Below, one piece after another: positions 26,951-36,559 of a stretch of DNA of 64,000 bases. The translations under genes were made by a program, and so were the position numbers. Position 1 is the first letter of the stretch, and each line of letters starts with the position of its first letter. The notes under the pieces were generated by a model. That model searched no databases and was not told where the DNA came from. It saw only the letters and a program-made list of their open reading frames with translations. This stretch comes from Mycolicibacterium vinylchloridicum (GTDB lineage Bacteria > Actinomycetota > Actinomycetes > Mycobacteriales > Mycobacteriaceae): positions 1 to 64,000 of the forward strand of contig NZ_JACBJQ010000006.1 of the NCBI RefSeq assembly GCF_013404075.1, written 5' to 3'.

Positions 26951-27436
26951 ATGCCCACAGTCGTTCTCGCATTGGTCGCGATCATCGGCGCCCTCGTCCA
27001 GAGTCGCCGCCACTCCGACCGCAACCCGGCCGATGTCCAGCTGGTGTGGTGGATGGTGGCTGTCGTCGGAGTAGCGTCGCTGCTGGGCGCCGCCTACCAC
27101 ATCTTCGACGGTCCGCAGACCGCCGAGCTGATCGGCTACACCCGGGGCAATGGTGGCTTCCAGTGGGAAAATGCCATGGGCGACACGGCAATAGGCGTGG
27201 TCGGCATCTTGGCCTATTGGTTTCGGGGCCACTTCTGGCTGTGCGCCATCATCGTGCTGACCATCCAGTACATCGGCGACGGCGCCGGCCACATCTACTA
27301 CTGGTTGGCCGAGAACAACACGATGCCCTACAACATCGGATTTCCGCTGTGGACGGACTTCCTGCTGCCGATCATCATGTGGGCGTTGTACATCTGGTCG
27401 CGGCGCACCGGCGGCGACGCGGTGCCGAAGGCTTAG
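26951..27436 (+). CDS. Conserved four-helix membrane protein of unknown function
   Basis: 161 residues with membrane segments near 1-18, 30-48, 75-105 and 135-152 and an acidic/aromatic loop YHIFDGPQTAELIGYTRGNGGFQWENAMGD. This arrangement is seen in small mycobacterial membrane proteins of uncharacterised (DUF6790-like) type. Thirty-four bases follow the PE-PPE gene. Its stop codon overlaps the stop of the convergent VWA gene by 3 bp. Confidence 0.7.
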   Translation: MPTVVLALVAIIGALVQSRRHSDRNPADVQLVWWMVAVVGVASLLGAAYHIFDGPQTAELIGYTRGNGGFQWENAMGDTAIGVVGILAYWFRGHFWLCAIIVLTIQYIGDGAGHIYYWLAENNTMPYNIGFPLWTDFLLPIIMWALYIWSRRTGGDAVPKA

Positions 27437-28878
27437 ACCGGGAGCAGCTGGTCGATCACCGCGGCAAGCTGTTTGGCAGAACGGCATTCGTGCATGGTGA
27501 TGACGTCCTCGTAGCGAGCGGTCGCCGAGTCGCCGCTGCCCCACAGATGCCGCGGCTCCGGGTTCAGCCAGTGCGCATGGCGGCTCGCGCTGACCATGTG
27601 GGCCAGGATGTCGACGGCAGGGTTGCGGTAGTTGGTGCGCGCATCGCCGAGCACCAGCAGCGAGCTGCGCGGTGACAGCACGTTGTGGAAGTTTTCGGTG
27701 AACGACACGAACGCGTTGCCGTAGTCGGAGTGCCCGTCGCGGGTGTAGACCCCCGCTTCCCGGGTGATGCGCTGAATCGCGACGGCGAGGTCGGCGTCGG
27801 GTCCGAACAGGTGGGTGACCTCGTCGGTGGTGTCGATGAAGGCAAACACCCGCACCCGGGAGAACTGCTGGCGCAGGGCGTTCACGAGCAGCAGGGTGAA
27901 GTGGCTGAATCCGGCGACCGACCCCGAGACATCGCACAGCACAACAAGTTCCGGCCGTGCCGGTCGCGGCTTGCGCAGCACGACGTCGATCGGCACTCCG
28001 CCGGTCGACATCGACTTGCGCAGCGTCTTGCGCAAATCGATCGCCCCGGCGCGGTGCCGACGGCGTTTGGCCGCCAACCGGGTGGCCAGCATCCGGGCCA
28101 AGGGTTGGACCGTCTTGCGCATCTGGCGTAGCTGATCGCCGGAGGCGCGCAGGAATTCGACGTTCTCGGCCAGCTGCGGGATGCCGTACATCTGTACGTG
28201 GTCGCGGCCGAGCTGCTCGGCGGTGCGCCGTTTGGTCTCGCTCTCCACCATTCGGCGCAGCTGTGCGATCTTCTGCGCGGCAAGCGCTTTGGCGATCTGC
28301 TCCTGGGTGGGCGTCGGGTCGTCGTCGTGCGGCGCCAGCAGGCCGGCCAGCAGCCGGCCTTCCAGTTCGTCCAGTCCCATCGCCTTGAGCGCCTGATACG
28401 AGGAGTAGGACGGGCCGCGACTGGAGGTGTAGCGGCCGTAGGCTTCGACGATCTGGGCGATCATTGCGACCAACCGGTCGTCCATGTCGCCGATGTCGGG
28501 GTTGTCGGCCAACAGGTCGAGCAGCATCTGCCGCATCGCCTCGATGTCCTCGGGCGGCAACCCCTCCTGGCTGTCCTCGTCGGCATCCTCGTCGACGAGC
28601 ACGGTGCGGCCGCCCAGCGCCGACGGCCACCACAGGTCGAACAGCGCGTCGTAGGTCTGCCGGTGGTCGGCGCGGCGCAGCACCGCGCAGGCCAGTCCTT
28701 CACGCAAGGCTTCGCGTGAACCGAGACCCAGCACGGTCAGCACCCGCCCGGCGTCGACCGTCTCGGACGGGCCGACCGAAATTCCCTGGGCGCGTAGCGC
28801 TTCGACGAAGCCCACCAGATGTCCCGGCAGGCCGTGTGGGGCCAGCGGTTGCGGGGGGCGCACCCTGCGGACGGCCAT
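27433..28878 (-). CDS. VWA domain-containing protein (CoxE-like)
   Basis: 481 residues. The N-terminal half is helical and Arg/Glu-rich; the C-terminal half is a von Willebrand factor A domain with the metal-site motif LCDVSGSVAGFS (DxSxS) and ITREAGVYTRDGHSDYGNAF. Proteins of this kind pair with MoxR AAA+ ATPases as chaperones that insert metal or remodel partners. The MoxR partner ends 4 bp upstream of its start. Counterpart of Rv2425c. Client unknown. Confidence 0.85.
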   Translation of the reverse strand: MAVRRVRPPQPLAPHGLPGHLVGFVEALRAQGISVGPSETVDAGRVLTVLGLGSREALREGLACAVLRRADHRQTYDALFDLWWPSALGGRTVLVDEDADEDSQEGLPPEDIEAMRQMLLDLLADNPDIGDMDDRLVAMIAQIVEAYGRYTSSRGPSYSSYQALKAMGLDELEGRLLAGLLAPHDDDPTPTQEQIAKALAAQKIAQLRRMVESETKRRTAEQLGRDHVQMYGIPQLAENVEFLRASGDQLRQMRKTVQPLARMLATRLAAKRRRHRAGAIDLRKTLRKSMSTGGVPIDVVLRKPRPARPELVVLCDVSGSVAGFSHFTLLLVNALRQQFSRVRVFAFIDTTDEVTHLFGPDADLAVAIQRITREAGVYTRDGHSDYGNAFVSFTENFHNVLSPRSSLLVLGDARTNYRNPAVDILAHMVSASRHAHWLNPEPRHLWGSGDSATARYEDVITMHECRSAKQLAAVIDQLLPV

Positions 28879-28882
28879 CGGT

Positions 28883-29761
28883 TTAGTTCAGCCGCAGTTC
28901 GCCGGCGGCGCGCTGTTGATCGGACTGGTGCTTGAGCACCACGCCGAGCGTCGCGGCGATGGTGGCGTCGTCGATCGTGTCCATGCCCAGCGCCAGAATG
29001 GTGCGGCCCCAGTCGATGGTCTCGGCGACCGACGGCAGCTTCTTGAGCTGCATGCCGCGCAGCACGCCGATGATGCGCACCAGTTCGGCGGCCAGCGACT
29101 CGGGCAGCTCGGGCACCCGGGACAGCAGGATGCGGCGCTCTAGATCCGCATCGGGGAAGTCGATGTGCAGGAACAGGCAGCGCCGCTTGAGTGCCTCGGA
29201 CAGTTCGCGGGTGGCGTTGGAGGTCAGCACCACGAACGGCGTGCGCGTTGCGGTGATCGTGCCCAATTCGGGGACGGTCACCGCGAAGTCGCTCAGCACC
29301 TCCAGCAGCAGACCTTCGATCTCGATGTCGGCCTTGTCGGTCTCGTCGATCAGCAGGACCGTGGGCTCGGTGCGCCGGATCGCGGTCAGCAGCGGCCGCG
29401 ATAGCAGGAACTCCTCGCTGAAGATGTCGGACTTCGCCTGGTCCCAGTCGTTCGAGCCGGACTGCATCCGCAAGATCTGTTTGGCGTGGTTCCACTCGTA
29501 GAGGGCACGGGCCTCGTCGACACCCTCGTAGCACTGCAACCGCACCAGACCCGACCCTGTGGTCTGCGCCACGGCGCGGGCCAGTTCGGTCTTGCCCACC
29601 CCGGCCGGACCCTCGACCAGCAACGGCTTGCCCAGCCGGTCGGCCAGGAACACCGCGGTGGCGGTGGCGGTGTCGGGCAGATAACCCGTCTCGGCCAGCC
29701 GCTTGGCGACATCGTCGATGTCGGCGAACAGCGGGGCCGGACGCGCCGGGGTTTCAGTCAT
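28883..29761 (-). CDS. MoxR-type AAA+ ATPase
   Basis: 292 residues: Walker A GPAGVGKTELA, Walker B TVLLIDETDKAD, sensor TSNATRELSEALKRRC with the arginine finger, the MoxR pattern. ATG 29761 follows AGGAGAACC. It lies 17 bp after proA and 4 bp before the VWA gene with which it presumably works. Counterpart of Rv2426c. Confidence 0.9.
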   Translation of the reverse strand: MTETPARPAPLFADIDDVAKRLAETGYLPDTATATAVFLADRLGKPLLVEGPAGVGKTELARAVAQTTGSGLVRLQCYEGVDEARALYEWNHAKQILRMQSGSNDWDQAKSDIFSEEFLLSRPLLTAIRRTEPTVLLIDETDKADIEIEGLLLEVLSDFAVTVPELGTITATRTPFVVLTSNATRELSEALKRRCLFLHIDFPDADLERRILLSRVPELPESLAAELVRIIGVLRGMQLKKLPSVAETIDWGRTILALGMDTIDDATIAATLGVVLKHQSDQQRAAGELRLN

Positions 29762-29778
29762 GGTTCTCCTGTCGTGCC

Positions 29779-31023
29779 TCAGGCAGGGCGGGTATGGCCG
29801 TCTCCCCAGACGATCCATTTGGTTGAGGTCAATTCGGGCAGACCCATCGGGCCGCGGGCATGCAGCTTCTGGGTGGAGATGCCGATCTCGGCTCCGAAGC
29901 CGAACTGCTCACCGTCGGTGAACGCCGTTGATGCGTTGACCATCACCGCGGCTGCGTCGACACGTTCGGTAAAGAGCTGTGCCGCAGCAAGATTGGTGGT
30001 CACAATGGCCTCGGTGTGACCGGTGCCGTAGGTGTTGATGTGCTCGATGGCGGCGTCGAGGCCATCGACGGTGGCGACCGCGATATCCATCGACAGGAAC
30101 TCCGCGCGCAGCTCGTCGTCGGTCGGATTGTCGTGGACGGTCACGCCGGCCTGTTGCAGGGCGCCCACCAGCCGCGGCAGGGCGACAGCTGCGACGGCAG
30201 AGTCCACCAGCAGCGTCTCGGCCGCGTTGCAGACACTGGGCCGCCGGGTCTTGGCGTTGAGGATGATCCGCTCGGCGACGTCGAGGTCGGCCGCGGAGTG
30301 CACATATACGTGACAGTTGCCGACGCCGGTTTCGATGGTGGGCACCGTGGCGTCGCGCACGACGGCGTCGATCAGGCCGGCGCCTCCACGCGGGATCACC
30401 ACGTCGACCAGGCCGCGGGCCTGGATGAGGTGGGTGACGCTGGAGCGGTCGCTGCTCGGCAGCAGCTGCACCGCGTCTTCGGGCAGGCCGTCGCCCGCCA
30501 GCGCGCCGCGTAGCGCCGTGACCAGTGCGGCGTTCGAGTTCGCGGCCGAGGAGCTGCCGCGCAGCAGGACCGCGTTGCCGGATTTCAGGGTGAGGCCGAA
30601 CGCGTCGACCGTCACGTTGGGCCGGCCCTCGTAGACGATGCCGATCACGCCGAGGGGAACGCGCTGCTGCCGCAGTTGTAGTCCGTTGGGCAGCGTGCGG
30701 CCGCGCAGGACCTCGCCGATCGGGTCGGGCAGGCCGGCGACCTGGCGCAGGCCCGCGGCGATGCCGTCGATGCGTTGCGGGTTCAGGGCGAGCCGGTCCA
30801 ACATGGCCTCGGCGGTGCCACCGGCCCGTGCGGCGTCGAGATCTACGGAGTTGGCTGCCAGGATCTGGTGAGCGTGGGCCAGCACGGCATCGGCGGCGGC
30901 GTGCAGGGCCCGGTCTTTGACGGTCGTGGTCAGCGATCCCAGGGTGCGCGAGGCGACGCGTGCCCGGCGGGCAGCATCGAGAACCTCGTTCTTCAGATCA
31001 AGCGACTCCGCCTGAACACTCAT
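29779..31023 (-). CDS. proA: Gamma-glutamyl phosphate reductase
   Basis: 414 residues of the aldehyde dehydrogenase superfamily. [41 protein letters not shown] and the catalytic Cys in [14 protein letters not shown] are ProA landmarks. It reduces gamma-glutamyl phosphate to the semialdehyde in proline synthesis; the partner kinase proB lies at 39055-40155. ATG 31023 gives [10 protein letters not shown]; upstream frame is non-coding. It is divergent from rbsK with 67 bp between starts. Confidence 0.95.
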   Translation of the reverse strand: MSVQAESLDLKNEVLDAARRARVASRTLGSLTTTVKDRALHAAADAVLAHAHQILAANSVDLDAARAGGTAEAMLDRLALNPQRIDGIAAGLRQVAGLPDPIGEVLRGRTLPNGLQLRQQRVPLGVIGIVYEGRPNVTVDAFGLTLKSGNAVLLRGSSSAANSNAALVTALRGALAGDGLPEDAVQLLPSSDRSSVTHLIQARGLVDVVIPRGGAGLIDAVVRDATVPTIETGVGNCHVYVHSAADLDVAERIILNAKTRRPSVCNAAETLLVDSAVAAVALPRLVGALQQAGVTVHDNPTDDELRAEFLSMDIAVATVDGLDAAIEHINTYGTGHTEAIVTTNLAAAQLFTERVDAAAVMVNASTAFTDGEQFGFGAEIGISTQKLHARGPMGLPELTSTKWIVWGDGHTRPA

Positions 31024-31090
31024 TCCCCCAGGGTATCGGTCTCCCCACCAACCGGCAGGTGGGGGCCGACCCAGGACTAATCTCAGCCGC

Positions 31091-31945
31091 GTGACACGGG
31101 TATGTGTAGTGGGCAGCGTAAACGTTGACCAGTTCTTTCGGGTCACCGCTCTGCCCCACGCCGGGGAGACGGTCCTGGGATCGGCGGTGGCCACCGAACC
31201 GGGCGGCAAAGGCGGCAATCAAGCGGTGGCAGCGGCCCGCGCCGGCGCCGACGTGCAGTTCGTCGGAGCGATCGGCACCGACCCCGCGGGCGCCCGGTTG
31301 CGGGCGCACTTGAGCACCAACGGCGTCGGCCTCGACGGCCTGCAAGAACTGACCGTAGCCAGCGGCAGCGCTGTCATCCTGGTCGACGACCACGGCGAGA
31401 ACATGATCGTGGTGGCGCCCGGCGCCAACGGCCATCTGACGCTGAGTTCGGCCGCCGCGCGTGCGGTCATCGCGGACTGTGAGGTGCTGCTCGTCCAGTT
31501 GGAGGTGCCGATCGCGACGGCCGTTGCCGCCGCGCGCGAAGCCCGGTCCGTCGGAGCCACCGTGATCGTCAACGCCTCGCCGGTCAGCACCGACCCCGGC
31601 CTCGGTGACCTGGCAGACGTCACCGACGTGGTGATCGTCAACGAGGCCGAGGAGCCGCACTGGACTTGGCCGACAAGGCATTTCGTGGTCACCCGCGGCG
31701 CTCGCGGTGCCGGCTACCGAGGCCCCGACGGAGACGTCGACGTCCCCAGCCCCGAGGTCGAGGCGATCGACACCACAGGCGCAGGCGATGTCTTCGCCGG
31801 TGTGCTCGCTTCCGCCTGGGCGACCGGACATGACCGCGCTCTGCGCCGCGCGTGTGCGGCGGGCGCGCTGGCGACGCTGGTGTCCGGCGCCGGTGATTGC
31901 GCGCCGGTGGCCGAGGCCATCGATGACGTCCTCACCCAGTACTGA
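31091..31945 (+). CDS. rbsK: Ribokinase-like PfkB sugar kinase
   Basis: 284 residues. N-terminal [22 protein letters not shown] and [18 protein letters not shown] are the ribokinase start; the C-terminal [18 protein letters not shown] holds the catalytic Asp and anion hole. Phosphorylates ribose or a related sugar with ATP. GTG start. No sugar transport gene is adjacent. Counterpart of Rv2436. Confidence 0.85.
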   Translation: MTRVCVVGSVNVDQFFRVTALPHAGETVLGSAVATEPGGKGGNQAVAAARAGADVQFVGAIGTDPAGARLRAHLSTNGVGLDGLQELTVASGSAVILVDDHGENMIVVAPGANGHLTLSSAAARAVIADCEVLLVQLEVPIATAVAAAREARSVGATVIVNASPVSTDPGLGDLADVTDVVIVNEAEEPHWTWPTRHFVVTRGARGAGYRGPDGDVDVPSPEVEAIDTTGAGDVFAGVLASAWATGHDRALRRACAAGALATLVSGAGDCAPVAEAIDDVLTQY

Positions 31946-31977
31946 ACGCCCTACGGTTGTGGCGATAGTCTCGCGCG

Positions 31978-32799
31978 ATGACACACAGCGACGCTCCGCG
32001 GCCCCCTGAGGGTGACTGGCTGGGAACCCCGTTCCTGAAGTTCACCCGCGAGGGCGGGTTCGGGGTGTGCACCCTGGATCGCCCCGAAGCGCGCAACGCG
32101 ATGACCCCGGCGATGTACTTCGGCATCAAGTACGCGGTCAACCACGTCGGGTCCGATCCCGATCTGGCCGGCCTGCTGATCACCGGTACCGGGGACGTTT
32201 TCGCGCCGGGCGGCGACATGGGCGGCGGCGGAGCGGACAACTGGCTGACGTTCGGTGCGGCGCTGGGCATGGACGCCCTGCCGTTCGACACGCTGCGGCA
32301 GTCCGCCAAGCCGGTGGTGGCCGCCGTCAACGGGCTGTGCCAGGGCGGCGGGTTGCAGATCGCGCTGTGCGCCGACATGGCGGTGGTCAGCGATCGGGCG
32401 ACGTTCCGCGTCCCCGAGCTCTACCGCGGGATCGCCGACACCTACTACAGCCAGATGCTGGCCCGGCTCATCGGCCCGGTGCGCACCCGCGACCTGATGT
32501 TCACCGGCCGCACGCTCAACGCGGAGGAAGCCCTGGACTGGGGCATGGTCGCGCGGGTGGTACCGCACGACGATCTGGCCGCGGCGGCCCGCGAGATCCT
32601 CGCCCAATGCTGTCGCACCGCACCGATGGCGCGGTCGGTGGTGAAGTCCAGCCTGGACAACTATCTCGGTCTCTACGACCGGATCGGGATGCAACGCAGC
32701 CTCGGCTCGCCGGAGTCGATCGAAGGCTTCATGGCCTTCAAGGAACGCCGCTCCCCGAACTGGGTGCACCCGGACCTGCGCATTGACGGCAGGCTTTAA
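31978..32799 (+). CDS. Enoyl-CoA hydratase/isomerase (crotonase) family protein
   Basis: 273 residues with the crotonase fold: LDRPEARNAMTPAM, the oxyanion-hole segments TGDVFAPGGDMGG and NGLCQGGGLQIALCAD, then FRVPELYRGIADTYYSQMLARLIG. One position often bearing Glu is in ELYRG. Probably acts on an acyl-CoA in fatty acid or steroid breakdown, but the family is too broad to name the reaction. It stands 32 bp after rbsK. Confidence 0.85.
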   Translation: MTHSDAPRPPEGDWLGTPFLKFTREGGFGVCTLDRPEARNAMTPAMYFGIKYAVNHVGSDPDLAGLLITGTGDVFAPGGDMGGGGADNWLTFGAALGMDALPFDTLRQSAKPVVAAVNGLCQGGGLQIALCADMAVVSDRATFRVPELYRGIADTYYSQMLARLIGPVRTRDLMFTGRTLNAEEALDWGMVARVVPHDDLAAAAREILAQCCRTAPMARSVVKSSLDNYLGLYDRIGMQRSLGSPESIEGFMAFKERRSPNWVHPDLRIDGRL

Positions 32800-32800
32800 G

Positions 32801-32832
32801 TTCAGCCTTTTCTGAATACAGATCTGGCTGTA
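32801..32832. promoter_or_regulatory. Two abutting 16-bp inverted repeats, candidate ArsR-family operator
   Basis: TTCAG-N6-CTGAA (32801-32816) is followed without a gap by TACAG-N6-CTGTA (32817-32832). Both fit TWCAG-N6-CTGWA. They end 10 bp before the ATG of the CmtR-like repressor. TACTGT at 32831-32836 can serve as a -10 box, placing the transcription start close to the ATG (leaderless), so bound repressor would cover the promoter. Presumably autoregulation of the metal operon. Confidence 0.55.
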
Positions 32833-32842
32833 CTGTTGGGTG

Positions 32843-33172
32843 ATGCAGACCGTCACCCATCGCGGCGCACTCGCCCGGTTCGGCTACGCCCTGTCCGATC
32901 CGACCCGCGCCGAGATCCTGCTGCTTCTGCGCGACGCCCCCAGCTATCCGTCGGAGCTGGCAGACACGATCGGGGTGTCGCGCCAGATTCTGTCCAATCA
33001 CCTAGCCTGCCTACGTGGTTGCGGGTTGGTGGTCGCCGAGCCCGAAGGCCGGCGTAGCCGATATGAGCTGGCCGACGAGCGGATCGCCACGGCACTCGAG
33101 GATCTGATCGGGCTGGTGCTGACGGTCGATCCGGCGTGCTGCCCGGCCGCCGAGGCCGACAACTGCTGCTGA
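32843..33172 (+). CDS. CmtR-like ArsR-family metal-sensing repressor
   Basis: 109 residues with the ArsR winged helix (YALSDPTRAEILLLLRDAPSYPSELADTIGVSRQILSNHLACLRGCGLVVAEPEGRRSRYEL). Cys56 and Cys60 in ACLRGCG match the Cys57/Cys61 pair of the Cd/Pb sensor CmtR. The tail carries four more Cys (99, 100, 108, 109), where CmtR has Cys102. Likely ligands are thiophilic ions such as Cd, Pb or similar. ATG 32843 (a GTG precedes it directly). No ribosome site. Its stop overlaps the transporter start (TGATG). Confidence 0.8.
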   Translation: MQTVTHRGALARFGYALSDPTRAEILLLLRDAPSYPSELADTIGVSRQILSNHLACLRGCGLVVAEPEGRRSRYELADERIATALEDLIGLVLTVDPACCPAAEADNCC

Positions 33173-33840
33173 TGTCGACGATCTCGACCCCGGCCCGCCG
33201 CACCCAACTGATGCGGCGGATCCGCCTTCTGGTCGCGACCACGATCGCCTACAACGTGATCGAAGCCGCCGTCGCGCTCACCGAAGGCGCGCGGGCCTCG
33301 TCGGCGGCGCTGATCGGATTCGGGCTGGATTCGCTGATCGAGGTGTCCTCGGCGGCCGCGATCGCCTGGCAATTCGCCGCGCATAACCCGGAAACCAGGG
33401 AGAAGACCGCGCTGCGGATCGTCGCATTCTCCTTCTTCGCGCTGGCGATCTATGTCGCCGTGGACTCGGTCCTGGCCCTGACGGGATCACAGGAACCGCG
33501 CCATTCACCGATCGGCATCGGGTTGGCCACGGTCAGCCTGCTCGTCATGCCGGTGCTGTCGCTGGCCCAGCGGCGCGCGGGACGTGAACTCGGGTCGCTG
33601 TCGGCGGTGGCCGATTCCAAGCAGACCTTGCTGTGCACCTACCTGTCGGCGGTACTGCTGGCCGGACTGTTGCTCAACGCGCTCGCCGGCTGGTGGTGGG
33701 CTGACCCGCTCGCCGCCCTTGCCATCGCGGCGGTGGCAGCGCGGGAAGGACTGCAGGCCTGGCGCGGTGACGCGTGCTGCGCCCCGGTCGCCATGGACGA
33801 TTGCTGCTCAGGAGACACGCCATGCCCACCATCGCACTGA
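33172..33840 (+). CDS. Cation transporter, CDF-like, with Cys-rich C-terminus
   Basis: 222 residues with about five to six membrane helices. LIGFGLDSLIEVSSAAAIAWQF and AVADSKQTLLCTYLSAVLLAGLLLNALAGWWWADPLAALAI carry the paired Asp/Glu positions of cation diffusion facilitators. The last 30 residues hold six Cys (GDACCAPV, DDCCSGDTPC), a likely metal-collecting tail. Translation is coupled to the repressor upstream. Probable role: export of the thiophilic metal sensed by that repressor. Confidence 0.8.
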   Translation: MSTISTPARRTQLMRRIRLLVATTIAYNVIEAAVALTEGARASSAALIGFGLDSLIEVSSAAAIAWQFAAHNPETREKTALRIVAFSFFALAIYVAVDSVLALTGSQEPRHSPIGIGLATVSLLVMPVLSLAQRRAGRELGSLSAVADSKQTLLCTYLSAVLLAGLLLNALAGWWWADPLAALAIAAVAAREGLQAWRGDACCAPVAMDDCCSGDTPCPPSH

Positions 33841-34427
33841 TTCTGTTCACCGTATTCGCCGCACTCGGATTCGGCTGGCGCAGTAGGGATCAACACCGCC
33901 GCATGGGTTCAACAGGGTTCAAGGGCATCAGCGGGCAACTGGGGTCGGTCGAGTGGCTGGCCGGCGTCGGGCTCGTCGTGGCGCTGATCGCCGCCGTGGC
34001 GGCACCCCTCCTCCAGCTGGCCGGTGTCGTCGCACCGGTGCCCGCCTTGGTCGCGACGTGGATTCAGTTGACGGGCATCGTGTTTGCGGTAGCGGGTACC
34101 GCGATGACGGTGTGGGCTCAACTCGACATGGGCGACTCGTGGCGCATCGGTGTCGACGAGGGCGAGACGACGACATTGGTCCGTTCCGGGTTGTTCGGCC
34201 GGGTGCGCAACCCGATCTTCGCCGCGATGCTGCTGTTCGGTCTCGGGTTGACGCTCGTCACGCCGAACATCGTGGCGCTCATCGCCTTTGCGTTGTTGGC
34301 CGTATCGATCGAAGTGCAGGTCCGCCTGGTCGAAGAGCCGTATCTTCTGCGCGTGCACGGCCAGTCCTACCTGGACTACGTCGCCACGGTCGGGCGTTTC
34401 GTTCCACACGTCGGCCTACGCCGCTGA
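33822..34427 (+). CDS. Isoprenylcysteine carboxyl methyltransferase-family membrane protein
   Basis: 201 residues with four to five helices and the ICMT/PEMT C-terminal pattern: GLFGRVRNPIFAAMLLFGLG then EEPYLLRVHGQSYLDYVATVGRFVP. Bacterial members often accompany metal transporters and their reaction is not known. ATG 33822 follows AGGAGACACGCC and lies 19 bp inside the transporter's end. Last gene of the metal operon. Its stop abuts the nadE stop with no spacer. Confidence 0.8.
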   Translation: MPTIALILFTVFAALGFGWRSRDQHRRMGSTGFKGISGQLGSVEWLAGVGLVVALIAAVAAPLLQLAGVVAPVPALVATWIQLTGIVFAVAGTAMTVWAQLDMGDSWRIGVDEGETTTLVRSGLFGRVRNPIFAAMLLFGLGLTLVTPNIVALIAFALLAVSIEVQVRLVEEPYLLRVHGQSYLDYVATVGRFVPHVGLRR

Positions 34428-36470
34428 TCAATCCTCGGGAATTTCCCGTTCGATCTCCGCCAGCCAGATCCGCGCCGACATGTCTGACGGTGCGCGCCAG
34501 TCGCCGCGCGGCGACAGCGAGCCACCGTGCGAGACCTTGGGCCCGTTCGGCAGCGCCGAACGCTTGAATTGGCTGAACGAGTAATACCGCTGGGCGAAGA
34601 CCTGCAGCCAGTGCCGGATCTCCTTGAGCGAGTACGCCGGCCGCTTGCCGACCGGGAACCCGGGCGGCCAGCTGCCGCTGTCGGGATCGCTCCACGCGTG
34701 CCAAGCCAGGAACGCGATCTTGGACGGCCGAAAGCCGTACCGCAGCACGTGGAACAGTGAAAAGTCCTGCAGCGAGTACGGGCCCACCTTGGCTTCGCTG
34801 CTCTGGATCTCTTCGTCCTCGCCGGTGGGTACCAGCTCAGGGGTGATCTCGGTGTCGAGCACGGACTGCAGGATCTCGCCGACTTCGTCCTCGAACTGGC
34901 CGGACGAAATCACCCACCGAATCAGATGCTGGATAAGGGTTTTCGGCACACCACCGTTGACGTTGTAGTGGGACATCTGGTCGCCGACCCCGTAGGTCGA
35001 CCAGCCGAGGCCGAGCTCGGACAGGTCTCCGGTGCCCAGCACGATGCCACCTCGCTGATTGGCGAGCCGGAACAGGTAGTCGGTGCGCAGGCCGGCCTGC
35101 ACGTTCTCGAAGGTGACGTCGTAGACCGGCTCGCCACGACCGAACGGGTGGTCGATCTCGGTCAGCATCAGTGTCGCGGTATCCCGGATGTCGAGCTCGG
35201 CGAAGGTCACGCCCAGGGCGCGAGAGAGCTTGACGGCGTTGGTCTTGGTGCGCTCACCGGTGGCAAAACCCGGCAGTGTGAACGCCAGGATGTCGCTGCG
35301 CGGCCGCCCCTGCCGGTCCATCGCGTGCGCCGCGACGATCAGCGCGTGCGTCGAGTCGAGCCCACCGGACACCCCGATCACCACCTTGGGGTAATTCAGT
35401 GCGCGCAAACGCTGCTCGAGCCCGGCAACCTGAATGTTGTAGCCCTCGTAGCAGTCCTGTTCCAGCCGGAACGGATCGCTGGGCACGAACGGAAACCGTT
35501 CGACCTGTCGCATCAGACCGATGTCGCCGCCGGGCGGATCGAGCTGGAAGCCGATGCGCCGGAACGATTTCAACCGGTCTTGGTGATGACGGCGATTGTC
35601 GTCGAAGGTGCCCATCCGAAGCCGTTCGGAGCGAAGGAGATCCAGATCGATGTCGGCAACCGAGCGGCGCTCCCCTGTGGGAAACCGTTCGGATTCGGCC
35701 AGTAGACGGCCGTTTTCGTAGATCATCGTCTGACCGTCCCAGGCCAGATCGGTACTCGACTCCCCCTCGCCGGCCGCGGCGTAGACATAGGCCGCCAAGC
35801 AGCGCGCCGACGCCGAGCGGGCCAACAGCTTGCGGTCCTCGGCCCGGCCGATGGTGATCGGGCTTCCGGAGAGGTTGGCCAGCACCGTCGCACCCGCCAG
35901 CGCGGCCTCCGCGCTGGGCGGCACCGGCACGAACATGTCTTCGCAGATCTCGACGTGCAACACCAGCCCCGGCACGTCGTCGGCGGTGAACAGCAGATCC
36001 GGACCGAACGGCACCTCGGCACCACCGATGCGGATCGTGCCGTGGAGGTCATCGCCGGCGGCGACCTGGCGTCGTTCGTAGAACTCCCGGTACGTCGGCA
36101 GATAGGACTTCGGCGCCACCCCGAGCACCACACCGCGATGGATCACCACCGCGGTGTTGTAGATGCGGTGCAGGAAGCGCAGCGGCGCACCCACGACCAG
36201 CACGGGAAACAGGTCGGCCGAGGCCGCGACGACATCCACCAGGGCGTCCTCGACGGCATCGAGCAGCGAGTCCTGCAGCAGGATGTCCTCGAGGGAGTAG
36301 CCGGACAGGGTGAGCTCGGGGAACACCGCCACCGCGACGCTGTCGTCATGGCAGGTCCGGGCAATCCGCAGCACCGATTCGGCATTGGCGGCAGGGTCCG
36401 CCAGCACCGTGCGGTGGGTGCAGGCGGCCAGCCGCACGAAGCCGTGCCGGTAGGCGGAGTAGAAATCCAT
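34428..36470 (-). CDS. nadE: Glutamine-dependent NAD+ synthetase
   Basis: 680 residues in two domains. The nitrilase-type glutaminase has Glu (FPELTLSGYS), Lys (VAPKSYLPTY) and Cys (LHVEICEDMF). The synthetase domain has the PP-loop VIGVSGGLDSTHALI and later GDLSELGLGWSTYG. It converts nicotinate adenine dinucleotide to NAD+ using ammonia channelled from glutamine. Full-length for the mycobacterial type (Rv2438c). Its start is divergent from the isochorismatase gene. Confidence 0.95.
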   Translation of the reverse strand: MDFYSAYRHGFVRLAACTHRTVLADPAANAESVLRIARTCHDDSVAVAVFPELTLSGYSLEDILLQDSLLDAVEDALVDVVAASADLFPVLVVGAPLRFLHRIYNTAVVIHRGVVLGVAPKSYLPTYREFYERRQVAAGDDLHGTIRIGGAEVPFGPDLLFTADDVPGLVLHVEICEDMFVPVPPSAEAALAGATVLANLSGSPITIGRAEDRKLLARSASARCLAAYVYAAAGEGESSTDLAWDGQTMIYENGRLLAESERFPTGERRSVADIDLDLLRSERLRMGTFDDNRRHHQDRLKSFRRIGFQLDPPGGDIGLMRQVERFPFVPSDPFRLEQDCYEGYNIQVAGLEQRLRALNYPKVVIGVSGGLDSTHALIVAAHAMDRQGRPRSDILAFTLPGFATGERTKTNAVKLSRALGVTFAELDIRDTATLMLTEIDHPFGRGEPVYDVTFENVQAGLRTDYLFRLANQRGGIVLGTGDLSELGLGWSTYGVGDQMSHYNVNGGVPKTLIQHLIRWVISSGQFEDEVGEILQSVLDTEITPELVPTGEDEEIQSSEAKVGPYSLQDFSLFHVLRYGFRPSKIAFLAWHAWSDPDSGSWPPGFPVGKRPAYSLKEIRHWLQVFAQRYYSFSQFKRSALPNGPKVSHGGSLSPRGDWRAPSDMSARIWLAEIEREIPED

Positions 36471-36559
36471 GCCCTATTGTTGCCTGCCGTCCCGTGGCCA
36501 AACCACCGAACCCGCTCTTCAGGCGTGTCCGCCGGCGCCGAGTGGGTAACCCGCCAGAC

